Shown piece after piece: positions 53,025 through 62,418 of a DNA stretch of 64,000 nt (the first letter of the stretch is position 1; every line of letters starts with the position of its first letter). Below the pieces are notes generated by a model. That model saw only the letters and a list, made by a program, of their open reading frames with translations. It had not been told where the DNA came from and did not search any database. The position numbers and the translations under genes were made by a program. This stretch comes from JBNNGK01 sp050268245 (lineage in GTDB: Bacteria > Pseudomonadota > Gammaproteobacteria > Enterobacterales > Enterobacteriaceae): contig NZ_JBNNGK010000009.1 of the NCBI RefSeq assembly GCF_050268245.1, positions 1 through 64,000 on the forward strand, written 5' to 3'.

Positions 53025-53939
53025 TTGACATCCTTCAATAAAAAACTGCCAACAATTAAACAGTTACAGTGTTTTCTTGCCGTTGCGCACGAACTGAACT
53101 TTCGTCGAGCTGCAGAGAGAATGCGCATGACACAACCTCCGCTAACCCGGCAAATCCAGTGTCTGGAAGAGGTCATCGGTTGCTCTTTGTTCACCCGCGA
53201 TACGCATCAAGTCCACTTAACTGAATCAGGTATCAAGCTGGAAGAACAAGCAAAACAACTCATTAGTCAGCTTTCTCATTTAGTGCAGACCCTCAACGTT
53301 GAAAGTGACACAATTAAAATCGGCGTCACACGCACGCTTGATTTCAGCTTGATCCCGACGATTAATGCGCATCTGGAAACACTGCTCGACACGGATAACA
53401 TCTCCGCGCATCAGCTCACATCAAAACAATTACTGCAAATATTAGCGCGCGGTAATCTTGATATTGTATTAGTCGGTGAAAAAGCGCCCGACAGCGATGA
53501 AGACTTTGAATTCAGTTGGTTGCATCGCGAACCTCTAATGTTAGCCCTACCCTCTGCACATCCGGCCAGTATTAATGACACGCTTTCTCTCCACGACGTT
53601 ATCGACTTACCCCTTTATTGGTTTTCCCGTAATGCCAATCCTGGATTCTATGACAAGTGTGAAAACGCTCTGAGGTCACTGCCTTTTACGTTAAAACGCA
53701 AAGCAGAACCGGACGACTCGCTGATTATGCTGGCTAATATTGCCCGGGGAAAAGGCATGGCATTAATGCCGCAGTCAATGTGTGTATCCATTCGTGAGGG
53801 GTTATGCTACCGGCATTTAGATCCAACGTTAAACGACAAACTCAATATTGATGTGTATCTGGTCACCCGTAAAAATGAAAAGCGTATTAATGTGCTCAAT
53901 ACAGCTAAAAAGATATTAGCTTCGGTTTCCCCATCCTGA
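53025..53939 (+). CDS. LysR-family regulator divergent from the AfsA-type operon
   Basis: 304 residues from a TTG at 53025 with CGGAG 8-9 bases upstream; no in-frame ATG fits. N-terminal winged helix (LQCFLAVAHELNFRRAAERMRMTQPPLTRQIQCLEEVIG) and a periplasmic-binding-protein-like effector domain. Gene orientation and the palindrome in between suggest it activates or represses the minus-strand operon, likely in response to a pathway metabolite; this is inference. Confidence 0.92.
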   Translation: MTSFNKKLPTIKQLQCFLAVAHELNFRRAAERMRMTQPPLTRQIQCLEEVIGCSLFTRDTHQVHLTESGIKLEEQAKQLISQLSHLVQTLNVESDTIKIGVTRTLDFSLIPTINAHLETLLDTDNISAHQLTSKQLLQILARGNLDIVLVGEKAPDSDEDFEFSWLHREPLMLALPSAHPASINDTLSLHDVIDLPLYWFSRNANPGFYDKCENALRSLPFTLKRKAEPDDSLIMLANIARGKGMALMPQSMCVSIREGLCYRHLDPTLNDKLNIDVYLVTRKNEKRINVLNTAKKILASVSPS

Positions 53940-54248
53940 ATCGCCATCATTGCGATAAACTTAGGTCTATCTGCGATTTTGCTGTTGGCTGCGCGGCTGA
54001 TGTACGCGCAGCAGGATACCTCTACTTATCGCCATAGTACCGCTTAACTTATTTGAGTAATAACAGAATTAAAGCGTATATATAATATAAATTTTTATTA
54101 TTATAATCATAAAATAATTAATCAACTCTCCAGCACATAATACCATTACCGTTTGTAACGTTGAAAATAAAGCAATCGCCGTTATCATGGTTGCAAGCTA
54201 ACTTTAGCTAAAATATTAAACTCATGAAAAATGACAAGGGATATATTT
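53940..54248. other. AT-rich intergenic region
   Basis: 309 bases. AT-rich centre (54060-54130) probably holds the acid-phosphatase promoter. AAGGGA lies nine bases before the ATG at 54249. No other element recognised. Confidence 0.4.
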
Positions 54249-55001
54249 ATGACAAAGACAGCCCGGCTCAGTGCCCTCCTGATAGCAACATTGCCATTGT
54301 TAAGCTTCTCCTCATTCGCCACGGAAAAGAGCACGCTTTGCGCACCACAAAAATACGAAATGGCGTTACGCTTTCAGCAACAATCGGCTGAAATTATGGC
54401 GCTCCAACTGCAGACCTACAATATTGCCCAACAACGCTTCCAACAATTATTGACCACCGAAAAATTCGAGAAGAAACCGGCGATCGTTTTAGACCTGGAT
54501 GAAACCGTGATAGATAACAGCCCGTTATTGGTGCGTGACATACAACGTTGCCATGACTATACCAACTGGGATACTTGGGGCGCGTGGGAAGAAAAAGGCC
54601 AGCCTAAACTCATCCCCGGTGCAAAAGCATTCTTGGAGCACGTCAATCAGCAACAGGTGAAGATATTCTATGTATCCGATCGCTTCCAAAAAAACAAAGC
54701 GCATACGCTCACTACGCTGAAGTCACTGGGTCTGCCACAGGTGGATGAAAATAGTGTTCTATTAGATAGCGATTCGAAAGAGGTTCGCCGTCAGAACATC
54801 AAAAAGGAATATCAAATCATCATGCTGTTTGGTGATAGCCTGCCAGACTTTTCGCCTGCGTTTAACAGCAAAAACGCCGTTGCTGAGCAACGTAAACAAG
54901 TAGCGAAACATCAGGCTCATCTTGGCAAAGATTGGTTTGTACTACCCAACGCATCTTATGGTGCCTGGAGCCAGGCAAAACTGGATGCCTGGGGGAAATA
55001 A
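54249..55001 (+). CDS. Exported class C-like HAD acid phosphatase
   Basis: 250 residues from the ATG at 54249; an upstream ATG at 54231 lacks a ribosome-binding site. Signal peptide (LSALLIATLPLLSFSSFA) without a lipobox Cys, so a soluble periplasmic enzyme is expected. HAD motif IVLDLDETVIDNS, second motif IFYVSDR and FGDSLPDF. Resembles lipoprotein e(P4)/class C phosphatases that hydrolyse nucleotides and other phosphomonoesters. Single gene with its own terminator at 55016. Confidence 0.88.
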   Translation: MTKTARLSALLIATLPLLSFSSFATEKSTLCAPQKYEMALRFQQQSAEIMALQLQTYNIAQQRFQQLLTTEKFEKKPAIVLDLDETVIDNSPLLVRDIQRCHDYTNWDTWGAWEEKGQPKLIPGAKAFLEHVNQQQVKIFYVSDRFQKNKAHTLTTLKSLGLPQVDENSVLLDSDSKEVRRQNIKKEYQIIMLFGDSLPDFSPAFNSKNAVAEQRKQVAKHQAHLGKDWFVLPNASYGAWSQAKLDAWGK

Positions 55002-55015
55002 CCGGTTATAATTAT

Positions 55016-55052
55016 AATCAGGCTAAAAATTTTATCATTTAGCCTGATTTAT
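55016..55052 (+). terminator. Rho-independent terminator after acid phosphatase
   Basis: 12-bp perfect stem AATCAGGCTAAA/TTTAGCCTGATT with a 10-base loop, followed by TATT, 14 bases after the stop codon. Confidence 0.7.
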
Positions 55053-55576
55053 TGAAAATATTCGATTGTCGTCAACTATTTTAATCAATACATCAATGTA
55101 AAGAGCTATTTCGCTCTTCAATAAATATCATTTTTCAAAAAAATAAGCCTTGGTATCATGCAACCTCATCGAAAAGATGGAGATATGACTCACATCGCAG
55201 TATGTTACTCAATGGGGAAAAGCTCAATCTAAGCTCAACCAATCACAAACAAAAAATAAGATGTAATTGACCTTATTATAAAATACTGCTTCAATTAATA
55301 ATTAAACAGACATATTTTTGTAACACTGACAATCTTAGCTATCTTTTTTATTAGGTGCATAAAAATCTTCATTATTATTGGTTATAAAAAAATGCGATCT
55401 ATAGCACAGTTAACCCTATTGGCTATCTCATCATTTTTAACTTAGTACACAGTATTGATACACTTGACACCTAAACCAATTAACTTATTTAAATATAGAT
55501 AATTAGTTCGAAAACAGCGCATTTTTCTTACAACCGCCCAAGTTAGCGGCCTTTGTATCTAACTGGAGTTAATTCT
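55053..55576. other. AT-rich intergenic region
   Basis: 524 bases, strongly AT-rich, no supported gene. Probably the promoter region of the lipase-like gene; GGAG stands nine bases before its TTG start. Confidence 0.4.
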
Positions 55577-56776
55577 TTGAATTTTAACATGAAACTTGCA
55601 AAAACGAGTGGGCTGCTGCTTATTCTCCTTGCCGTTAACCCCAGCACGACAATCGCAGCTTCTCCTGATGCTCATAATGAGGTAATCATGGATCGAACGA
55701 TATTGCCCGCAGATCATGGTCTGCAAGAAGCCGCTGAACAGTATCTGATGTATTACAGCGCTACCAGTGGTGTCGATGGCAAAAGCCCACGACAGGATAC
55801 CGCCGCAGTCTTTATCCCCAAAGGGAAAGCGCCTAAAGGGGGTTGGCCTGTTGTAATATGGGCGCATGGCACTATTGGCGTCGCCACCCATTGCGCACCT
55901 TCACTCAATCCAAGAACACCAAGAGATAGCCAATATCTCAACACTTGGCTTTCTTTAGGATTTGCCGTGGTAGCTCCCGATTACGCGGGGCTGGGGTCAA
56001 AAGGCTTGCATCACTATATGGATGCCAGAGCCGAAGCTTGGAGTGTACTAGACAGCGCAAGAGCAGCACTGGCCAAGTTTCCACTACAAAACAAGTTGAT
56101 ATTGGTTGGTCAATCCCAAGGTGCACACGCGGCCTTTGCCAGCGCAGGTTATCAAAAATCATACGCTCCAGAGCTTAATATTCAGGCCACTATTTTGACG
56201 GGGACGCCTTATTTTGATGCCTCTACCACGGCTCAACAAGTTTTTGGGGAGCGTTCGGGCAATGATCCCGATCCTAAAATACCTTATGCTTTCTACATCT
56301 ATCTTTCTGCCGCAGATACGCAACCGACACTAAAAGCAGAAGATTACTTCCAGCAATCAGCCTTGCCAGTACTGGAGCAAGCAAACAAGCTTTGCATTAC
56401 CCCCCTGACACAACTCGCGCAACATAACAAACTAAACGCGGCCAATAGTCTGAAACCCGCTATTGAGACGTTACTTGATGCGCAGCTTGATACACTACGC
56501 TATCCAACGCTGCATATTACCCACCCGGTCTTTATTGGGATCGGCGGCAACGACATCAACGTACCAACGGCCATGCAACTACGCTTCGCCCGAGACGTTA
56601 AGGCAGCGGGAACCGAGGTCGAAATGAAAGAATTCGCTGGTCTTGATCACAGTGGGACGGTCAATCCTTCATTGCGCGCTTCAGTGCCTTTTTTACTTAA
56701 CGTATTGAAGAACGCAGAGGAAAGGGATAGCAACAAGCAGGAGGCACCAATAAGCACTGCAGCTTCAGCACGTTAG
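55577..56776 (+). CDS. Secreted lipase-like alpha/beta hydrolase
   Basis: 399 residues from a TTG at 55577 (GGAG nine bases upstream); an ATG at 55589 is the alternative. Signal peptide (TSGLLLILLAVNPSTTIAA). Alpha/beta hydrolase with oxyanion region VVIWAHGTIG, nucleophile Ser in LVGQSQGAHAA, acid region GIGGNDINVP and His in GLDHSGTV. Resembles the secretory-lipase (LIP) family. Exported esterase or lipase; substrate unknown. Confidence 0.85.
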   Translation: MNFNMKLAKTSGLLLILLAVNPSTTIAASPDAHNEVIMDRTILPADHGLQEAAEQYLMYYSATSGVDGKSPRQDTAAVFIPKGKAPKGGWPVVIWAHGTIGVATHCAPSLNPRTPRDSQYLNTWLSLGFAVVAPDYAGLGSKGLHHYMDARAEAWSVLDSARAALAKFPLQNKLILVGQSQGAHAAFASAGYQKSYAPELNIQATILTGTPYFDASTTAQQVFGERSGNDPDPKIPYAFYIYLSAADTQPTLKAEDYFQQSALPVLEQANKLCITPLTQLAQHNKLNAANSLKPAIETLLDAQLDTLRYPTLHITHPVFIGIGGNDINVPTAMQLRFARDVKAAGTEVEMKEFAGLDHSGTVNPSLRASVPFLLNVLKNAEERDSNKQEAPISTAASAR

Positions 56777-56790
56777 GCCTTAGATTCACT

Positions 56791-56832
56791 ATAACCGTAT
56801 TCTGATGCTTATTGGCACTGGAATACGGTTAT
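56791..56832 (+). terminator. Long stem-loop after the lipase-like gene
   Basis: 12-bp perfect stem ATAACCGTATTC/GAATACGGTTAT with an 18-base loop, 14 bases after the stop. A T-run follows only 16 bases later, so termination is likely but not of the classical compact kind. Confidence 0.55.
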
Positions 56833-57328
56833 ACAGTTAAATTGATGCTTTTTTACTTCAAAAAGATACGAACTTAATGTAACTAGCGTATATTTTCTTA
56901 CCTAATATTGCATCGCCTAAGTCAGACCAGCACTTGCTAATATCTATCACAAAAAATGCAACGCGCAGATCGCAATGAACCCGATCAAACCAATTGCCAT
57001 CTGTATCATTATCTCTGCGTTGAGAGCTGTTGATATCGTACGTCAGCACCAACTCGCCATTGTGCCTAGTGCCCTACTCCAACAATATTAATAGCAGCAA
57101 CATGCCTGGCAAACCTAACTTGCGAAGGGCTGTAGCACTGCTGGAAGTAAATTGCCCTAAAAGATGATATGCCGATTTTGCCTGTAGTGAAGCGTTTTAC
57201 TTAGCAAGGATTGACGGAGGATCATACGTTCAGCGCTGGACACAACACATTCGAAAAAACGAATTTGACTATTGACAGTAAACGTAAACGCTGTACGCTT
57301 ATCCCTCACGATACGAAAGGGATGAGTG
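56833..57328. other. Intergenic region with candidate ars promoter
   Basis: 496 bases, no gene seen. A possible sigma-70 promoter, TTGACA at 57272-57277 and TACGCT at 57294-57299 (16-base spacer), lies just before arsR. GTAAACGTAAACG repeats within the spacer may be part of the ArsR site; this is tentative. Confidence 0.4.
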
Positions 57329-57682
57329 ATGAGCCAGTTAACCCCGTTACAACTCTTCAAATGTCTCTCTGATGAGACGCGTTTAACCCTCGTTCTGTTG
57401 CTCAAAGAAACGACAGAATTATGCGTTTGCGAGCTGTGCGAAACGCTCGGTTTACCCCAACCCAAAATATCGCGCCATCTTGCCATGCTAAGAGAACACG
57501 GCATTCTGCTCGATCGCCGAGCAGGCAAGTGGATCCATTATCGTTTGTCGCACAATATGCCGATATGGGCAGGCGCTGTCATCGAGCACGCCTATCAAAG
57601 CCAGTCAACTGACATAAAAACGCTCTCTAAACGTTTAAACAATACGACCGGCTCAACCACCGGACGCGTTGTTTGCCTGTAA
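57329..57682 (+). CDS. arsR: ArsR, arsenite-responsive repressor
   Basis: 117 residues from the ATG at 57329 with AAGGGA eight bases before it. ArsR/SmtB winged helix; the As(III) site is the ELCVCELC motif with Cys32, Cys34 and Cys37, as in E. coli ArsR. HTH QPKISRHLAMLREHGILLDRRAGKWIHYRLS. It represses the ars operon and leaves DNA when arsenite or antimonite binds. First gene; arsD follows after 245 bases, a longer gap than in R773. Confidence 0.97.
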   Translation: MSQLTPLQLFKCLSDETRLTLVLLLKETTELCVCELCETLGLPQPKISRHLAMLREHGILLDRRAGKWIHYRLSHNMPIWAGAVIEHAYQSQSTDIKTLSKRLNNTTGSTTGRVVCL

Positions 57683-57927
57683 AAAAAAATTTATCGGAAT
57701 ATATGCGTTTTTTCGCATGTATCACCGGCGCGCTACACCGCGGCATCGCACTTTATCGATCGCAACGTCGTTGAGTGAAGCAGTCGCTAACCGTCAGGCC
57801 GCCGCGCAATAGCGTAACCACAGAGATTCAGATCCGTACAGGATCCCCTTAACAGCCTAAGAGGCAAGCACTTTACGCCACACGGTATGGCACTGAATTT
57901 AACCCTCTCATTAAGAAGGAACTCACA

Positions 57928-58290
57928 ATGAAAACTATCACTGTCTACGATCCAGCATTATGTTGCAGCTCTGGCGTGTGCGGAACCGATGTGGACCAAG
58001 CATTAGTCAACTTTTCTGCCGATGTTGATTGGGTTAAGCAGCAGGGCATCACGTTGGATCGATTCAATCTGGCTCAGCAACCAATGGCATTTGCTGAAAA
58101 TGAGTCGGTCAAAAACTTTCTCCAGAACGCCGGGGCAGAAGGCTTACCGCTGATTCTGCTGGACGGGGCTATGGTCATGGCCGGGCGTTACCCAACCCGC
58201 GCTGAGATGGCCCGCTGGTGCGGTTTGTCTGTCGCGCCCAAAATCACCGCTATCCAAGGGTGTTGTGACGGGAAAAATTCCTGCTGTTAA
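57928..58290 (+). CDS. arsD: ArsD, arsenic metallochaperone
   Basis: 120 residues as in plasmid R773. Conserved As(III)-binding Cys12, Cys13 and Cys18 (PALCCSSGVCG) and the vicinal pairs Cys112/113 and Cys119/120 at the C-terminus. Delivers arsenite to ArsA and acts as a weak repressor. AAGGAA stands upstream of the ATG. Confidence 0.96.
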   Translation: MKTITVYDPALCCSSGVCGTDVDQALVNFSADVDWVKQQGITLDRFNLAQQPMAFAENESVKNFLQNAGAEGLPLILLDGAMVMAGRYPTRAEMARWCGLSVAPKITAIQGCCDGKNSCC

Positions 58291-58308
58291 AGCATAAGGA
58301 GTATGACC

Positions 58309-60063
58309 ATGAAATTTTTACAGCATGTGCCCGCTTTTTTATTTTTTACCGGTAAAGGCGGCGTAGGGAAAACCTCCCTCTCTTGCTCAACCGCCATCTC
58401 GCTGGCCGATGCGGGCAAGCGCGTCCTGTTGGTGAGCACCGATCCGGCTTCCAACGTCGGGCAAGTTTTCGATCAAACGATTGGCAATCACATCACCAAG
58501 ATAGCGTCAGTGGCCGGTCTGTCGGCATTAGAAATCGACCCGCAGGCTGCCGCGCAAACCTATCGCGAACGCATTGTTGACCCCGTCAGGGGCATTTTAC
58601 CTAACGAAGTGGTGCGCAGCATCGAAGAACAACTTTCGGGCGCTTGCACCACCGAAATTGCCGCGTTTGATGAGTTTACCGCATTACTCACCGACGCCAG
58701 CTTATTGGCCGATTTCGACCATATTATCTTCGATACAGCCCCAACCGGCCATACGATTCGGCTGCTGCAACTGCCCGGCGCCTGGAGCAGTTTTATTGAG
58801 GAAAACCCGGAGGGTTCATCCTGCCTTGGCCCGCTGTCTGGCTTAGCTAAACAGCGCGAACGCTATGCACAAGCAGTGGCCGAACTCAGCAATGCCAATA
58901 AAACGCGCTTGATCCTAGTCGCTCGCGCACAAAAATCGACGCTCAACGAAGTCGCACGCACCTATGGCGAGCTCTCTCAGCTCGGCATCAAGAATCAGTA
59001 TTTAGTCATTAATGGTATTTTACCGGAAACCGCCATACAGCATGACGCATTGGCTCAGGCGGTATACCAACGCGAGCAAGACGCATTAGCAGCGATCCCG
59101 GCCACAATCGCCGCACTCCCTCAGGATCGCATTCTCCTGCAACCGGTCAATCTGGTCGGTATTGAAGCGCTGCGTCATTTACTCAACACCGATGCGCCAC
59201 AGAATCACTACGCGCGTCCCGCGCTGCCCCTGCCGCCGATCGATCCGCTTGCCACCTTGGTTGAACACATTACCAACGATCGGCACGGTTTAATCATGTT
59301 GATGGGTAAAGGCGGCGTGGGCAAAACCACGCTGGCCGCGGCCGTCGCGGTGAAGCTGGCAGAAAAAGGGCTGGATGTTCATTTAACTACCTCCGATCCC
59401 GCCGCCCATTTAGAAAATACGTTGCACGGCCAATTAGCGCACCTTGAAGTCAGCCGCATCGACCCCGCAGCGGAAACCGAACGCTACCGTCAACACGTTC
59501 TGGCCAGCAAAGGGAAAGATCTCGATGCGCAGGGGCGCGCCCTGCTGGAAGAAGATCTGCGCTCCCCTTGCACCGAAGAAATTGCGGTGTTTCAGGCATT
59601 TTCCCGCGTGATTCGTGATGCGGGCAAGCGCTTTGTCGTTATGGATACCGCGCCAACCGGGCATACGCTGCTGTTGCTCGACGCAACCGGCGCATACCAT
59701 CGTGAAATTGCCGGGAAAATGGGGGAAAACGCGCATTATGTCACCCCGATGATGCAGCTACAGGATCCGCAACGCACCAAGATACTGCTGGTCACGCTAC
59801 CAGAAACCACGCCGGTGCTGGAAGCGGGTAACTTGCAGGAAGATTTGCGCCGCGCGGGGATTGAACCGTGGGCCTGGCTGATTAATAACAGCCTGGCGGC
59901 GACCGGAACCACCTCACCGCTATTACGCCAACGTGCGGAACAGGAAATCAACCAGATCAATCTGGTTAAACAGCAGTACGCCACCCGGCTGGCGTTAATT
60001 CCGTTACAGGAAGAAGAACCGGTAGGGATTGAACGCTTGAGCCAACTGGCTGAGTCAATGTAA
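58309..60063 (+). CDS. arsA: ArsA, arsenite-stimulated efflux ATPase
   Basis: 584 residues from the ATG at 58309 (AAGGAG seven bases upstream; an ATG at 58303 is too close). Two homologous halves, each with P-loop (FTGKGGVGKTS and LMGKGGVGKTT) and signal DTAPTGHT. The metalloid-site cysteines sit exactly where expected: Cys113 (SGACTTEI), Cys172 (GSSCLGP) and the third in RSPCTEEI. It energises ArsB for arsenite/antimonite export. Confidence 0.97.
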   Translation: MKFLQHVPAFLFFTGKGGVGKTSLSCSTAISLADAGKRVLLVSTDPASNVGQVFDQTIGNHITKIASVAGLSALEIDPQAAAQTYRERIVDPVRGILPNEVVRSIEEQLSGACTTEIAAFDEFTALLTDASLLADFDHIIFDTAPTGHTIRLLQLPGAWSSFIEENPEGSSCLGPLSGLAKQRERYAQAVAELSNANKTRLILVARAQKSTLNEVARTYGELSQLGIKNQYLVINGILPETAIQHDALAQAVYQREQDALAAIPATIAALPQDRILLQPVNLVGIEALRHLLNTDAPQNHYARPALPLPPIDPLATLVEHITNDRHGLIMLMGKGGVGKTTLAAAVAVKLAEKGLDVHLTTSDPAAHLENTLHGQLAHLEVSRIDPAAETERYRQHVLASKGKDLDAQGRALLEEDLRSPCTEEIAVFQAFSRVIRDAGKRFVVMDTAPTGHTLLLLDATGAYHREIAGKMGENAHYVTPMMQLQDPQRTKILLVTLPETTPVLEAGNLQEDLRRAGIEPWAWLINNSLAATGTTSPLLRQRAEQEINQINLVKQQYATRLALIPLQEEEPVGIERLSQLAESM

Positions 60064-60110
60064 TAACAATAATGGCGAACGCCACCGCGTTCGCCGCAAT
60101 GGAGGTTTCT

Positions 60111-61400
60111 ATGTGGTTGGCCGGCGCAATTTTTGTTCTGACCCTGGTTTTAGTGATCTGGCAACCTAAAGGGCTCGGCATTGGCTGGAGCGCCTGTTTA
60201 GGTGCCGCGCTCGCCCTGTTGTCGGGTGTGGTTCATCTGGGTGATATTCCGGTGGTTTGGCATATCGTCTGGAACGCCACCGCCGCCTTTGTCGCGGTGA
60301 TTATTATCAGCCTGTTACTGGATGAATCAGGCTTCTTTGAGTGGGCGGCCTTGCACGTTGCCCGCTGGGGGGGCGGTAACGGGCGCACATTGTTCACCTC
60401 TATTATCCTGCTCGGTGCCGCCGTGGCTGCACTGTTTGCCAATGACGGCGCAGCGCTCATTTTGACACCGATCGTCATGGCAATGTTGCTCGCCTTGGGG
60501 TTCAGCCCAGCGGCGACGCTGGCGTTTGTGATGGCGGCGGGCTTTATCGCCGATACGGCCAGTTTGCCATTGGTGGTGTCCAACCTGGTCAACATCGTTT
60601 CGGCTGACTTCTTCAAAATCAGCTTCACCGAGTATGCCGCGGTGATGATCCCGGTTGATATTGCCGCTATTTGTGCAACGCTGGTCATGCTGCATCTGTT
60701 CTTCCGCAAAGATATTCCGCAAACCTATGAAGTGAGCCGGCTGAAAGCGCCTAAAGACGCCATCCGCGATTTATCCACCTTTAAGGCCGGATGGGTGGTG
60801 TTAGTGCTGCTTCTCGTGGGCTTTTTCGGGCTGAACCACCTTGGCGTGCCGGTTAGTCTGGTGGCGGCGGTCGGCGCGCTCATTTTGTATATCGTGGCGA
60901 GAAAAGGCAGCGTCATCAATACCAAGAAAGTGATCCGCGGTGCGCCTTGGCAAATCGTTATTTTTTCCTTAGGCATGTATTTAGTGGTCTATGGCCTACG
61001 CAATGCCGGGTTGACCGACTACCTCTCTCAAATATTGAATTATCTTGCCGAACAAGGCCTGTGGGCAGCCACGCTGGGTACCGGATTCTTAACCGCGTTC
61101 CTGTCCTCCATCATGAACAATATGCCGACGGTACTGGTTGGCGCACTGTCGATTGATGGCAGCCAAGCCACCGGGCTGATTAAGGAAGCCATGGTGTATG
61201 CCAACGTGATTGGTAGCGATCTGGGACCAAAAATCACGCCAATTGGCAGCCTTGCCACCTTGTTGTGGCTACATGTGCTGGCGCAGAAAAATCTGACCAT
61301 TAGCTGGGGTTATTACTTCAAGGTTGGGATCGTGATGACGCTGCCGGTGCTCTTTGTCACCTTAGCGGCACTCGCGCTGCGGCTCTCATTAACCGTTTAA
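60111..61400 (+). CDS. arsB: ArsB, arsenite efflux membrane protein
   Basis: 429 residues from the ATG at 60111 with GGAGG five bases before it; length and sequence equal E. coli ArsB (MWLAGAIFVLTLVLVIWQPKG, FANDGAALILTPIVMAMLLA, FLSSIMNNMPTVLVGALSIDG). Twelve membrane segments. Works alone or as the channel of ArsAB. 47 bases after arsA. Confidence 0.97.
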   Translation: MWLAGAIFVLTLVLVIWQPKGLGIGWSACLGAALALLSGVVHLGDIPVVWHIVWNATAAFVAVIIISLLLDESGFFEWAALHVARWGGGNGRTLFTSIILLGAAVAALFANDGAALILTPIVMAMLLALGFSPAATLAFVMAAGFIADTASLPLVVSNLVNIVSADFFKISFTEYAAVMIPVDIAAICATLVMLHLFFRKDIPQTYEVSRLKAPKDAIRDLSTFKAGWVVLVLLLVGFFGLNHLGVPVSLVAAVGALILYIVARKGSVINTKKVIRGAPWQIVIFSLGMYLVVYGLRNAGLTDYLSQILNYLAEQGLWAATLGTGFLTAFLSSIMNNMPTVLVGALSIDGSQATGLIKEAMVYANVIGSDLGPKITPIGSLATLLWLHVLAQKNLTISWGYYFKVGIVMTLPVLFVTLAALALRLSLTV

Positions 61401-61456
61401 AACAAACAACTCTGCGGCAGGGATAGACCTGCCGCTTTTATCATCACGAGGTGAAC

Positions 61457-61888
61457 ATGCACACAGTGACTATTTATCACAACCCGGCTTGCGGCACATC
61501 ACGTAACACGCTCGAGCTGATTCGCAATAGCGGTATTGAACCCACCGTGATTCATTATCTGGACACGCCGCCAACCCGTAATGAATTGGTCAAACTCATT
61601 GCAGATATGGGCATCACCACGCGCGCATTATTGCGTAAAAATGTTGAACCGTATGAAAACCTCAAGTTGGATGACAGCACATGGAATGATGACCAACTGG
61701 TCGATTTTATGTTGGCGCATCCTATCCTGATTAACCGCCCGATTGTGGTAACCGAAATCGGCACCAAGCTTTGCCGCCCCTCAGAAGTGGTGTTAGAGAT
61801 TCTGCCCACCGCGCAGCAAGGCGCCTTCACCAAAGAGGACGGTGAACAAGTTATTGATGCCGAGGGTAAACGAGTTATTAAAAAATAA
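61457..61888 (+). CDS. arsC: ArsC, glutaredoxin-dependent arsenate reductase
   Basis: 143 residues from the ATG at 61457 with GAGGT upstream. Catalytic Cys12 in NPACGTSRN and the arginine in INRPIVVTEIGTKLCRP. Reduces arsenate to arsenite with glutathione and glutaredoxin for export by ArsAB. Last gene of the operon. Confidence 0.97.
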   Translation: MHTVTIYHNPACGTSRNTLELIRNSGIEPTVIHYLDTPPTRNELVKLIADMGITTRALLRKNVEPYENLKLDDSTWNDDQLVDFMLAHPILINRPIVVTEIGTKLCRPSEVVLEILPTAQQGAFTKEDGEQVIDAEGKRVIKK

Positions 61889-62418
61889 GCACGATCCCAT
61901 TAGACTGCTGACAAGGCCGGTGATTGGGGAGAACGCGGTGATGTGGCCGTCGTGGCGTAAGCCACCGGAGCGCCCCTCGTGATGCTAGGCTAGGATAGCC
62001 ATGCCATCAGACAACGTTGTCGTCAACCTTGATTCAGTTCAGGTTTTTAATTATGTAAGGGCAAGGGGAAACACCGATGTTACCCCTTGCCAGCGACACC
62101 ATCACCCCGCGGATTACCCCAAGTGCATTGATCCCGCTTCAATTTCGTTTATAGTATTACGCACTCTGCCTGTGTAGAGATCGCCACCAGCGTTGAGTAA
62201 CTTTGAGCTGGTTTATCTGATTTTTGACGGTATCGCACCCTCATCAAGGAGTCATTAACACCACCATGCGTCTTACGCCACCCTGAGTTTTACCCTCCTC
62301 TGTCGTACTGAGTAACCCTCAGCGCGCACGCTTTAACATCCCGTCTGCGGATGTGCTTTACCGTATCTAAATTTTTTGCCCCTACGGGCTGACCGTATTC
62401 AAAAACTGAGAAAATACT
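61889..62418 (+). promoter_or_regulatory. Long structured leader region upstream of SulP, with mini-ORF
   Basis: 530 bases without a conventional gene. A 9-bp stem GGCAAGGGG/CCCCTTGCC lies at 62060-62091. AAGGAG precedes a six-codon frame at 62266-62286 (ATG-Arg-Leu-Thr-Pro-Pro-TGA). Then come an ACATCC/GGATGT stem at about 62337-62355 and a T6 run near 62371, about 48 bases before the SulP ATG. This is the layout of a leader-peptide attenuator, with tandem Pro codons at its end. Function is not proven. Confidence 0.4.

Noticed and set aside
60233..60709. 158-residue minus-strand frame inside arsB
   Set aside because: Antisense shadow of arsB.
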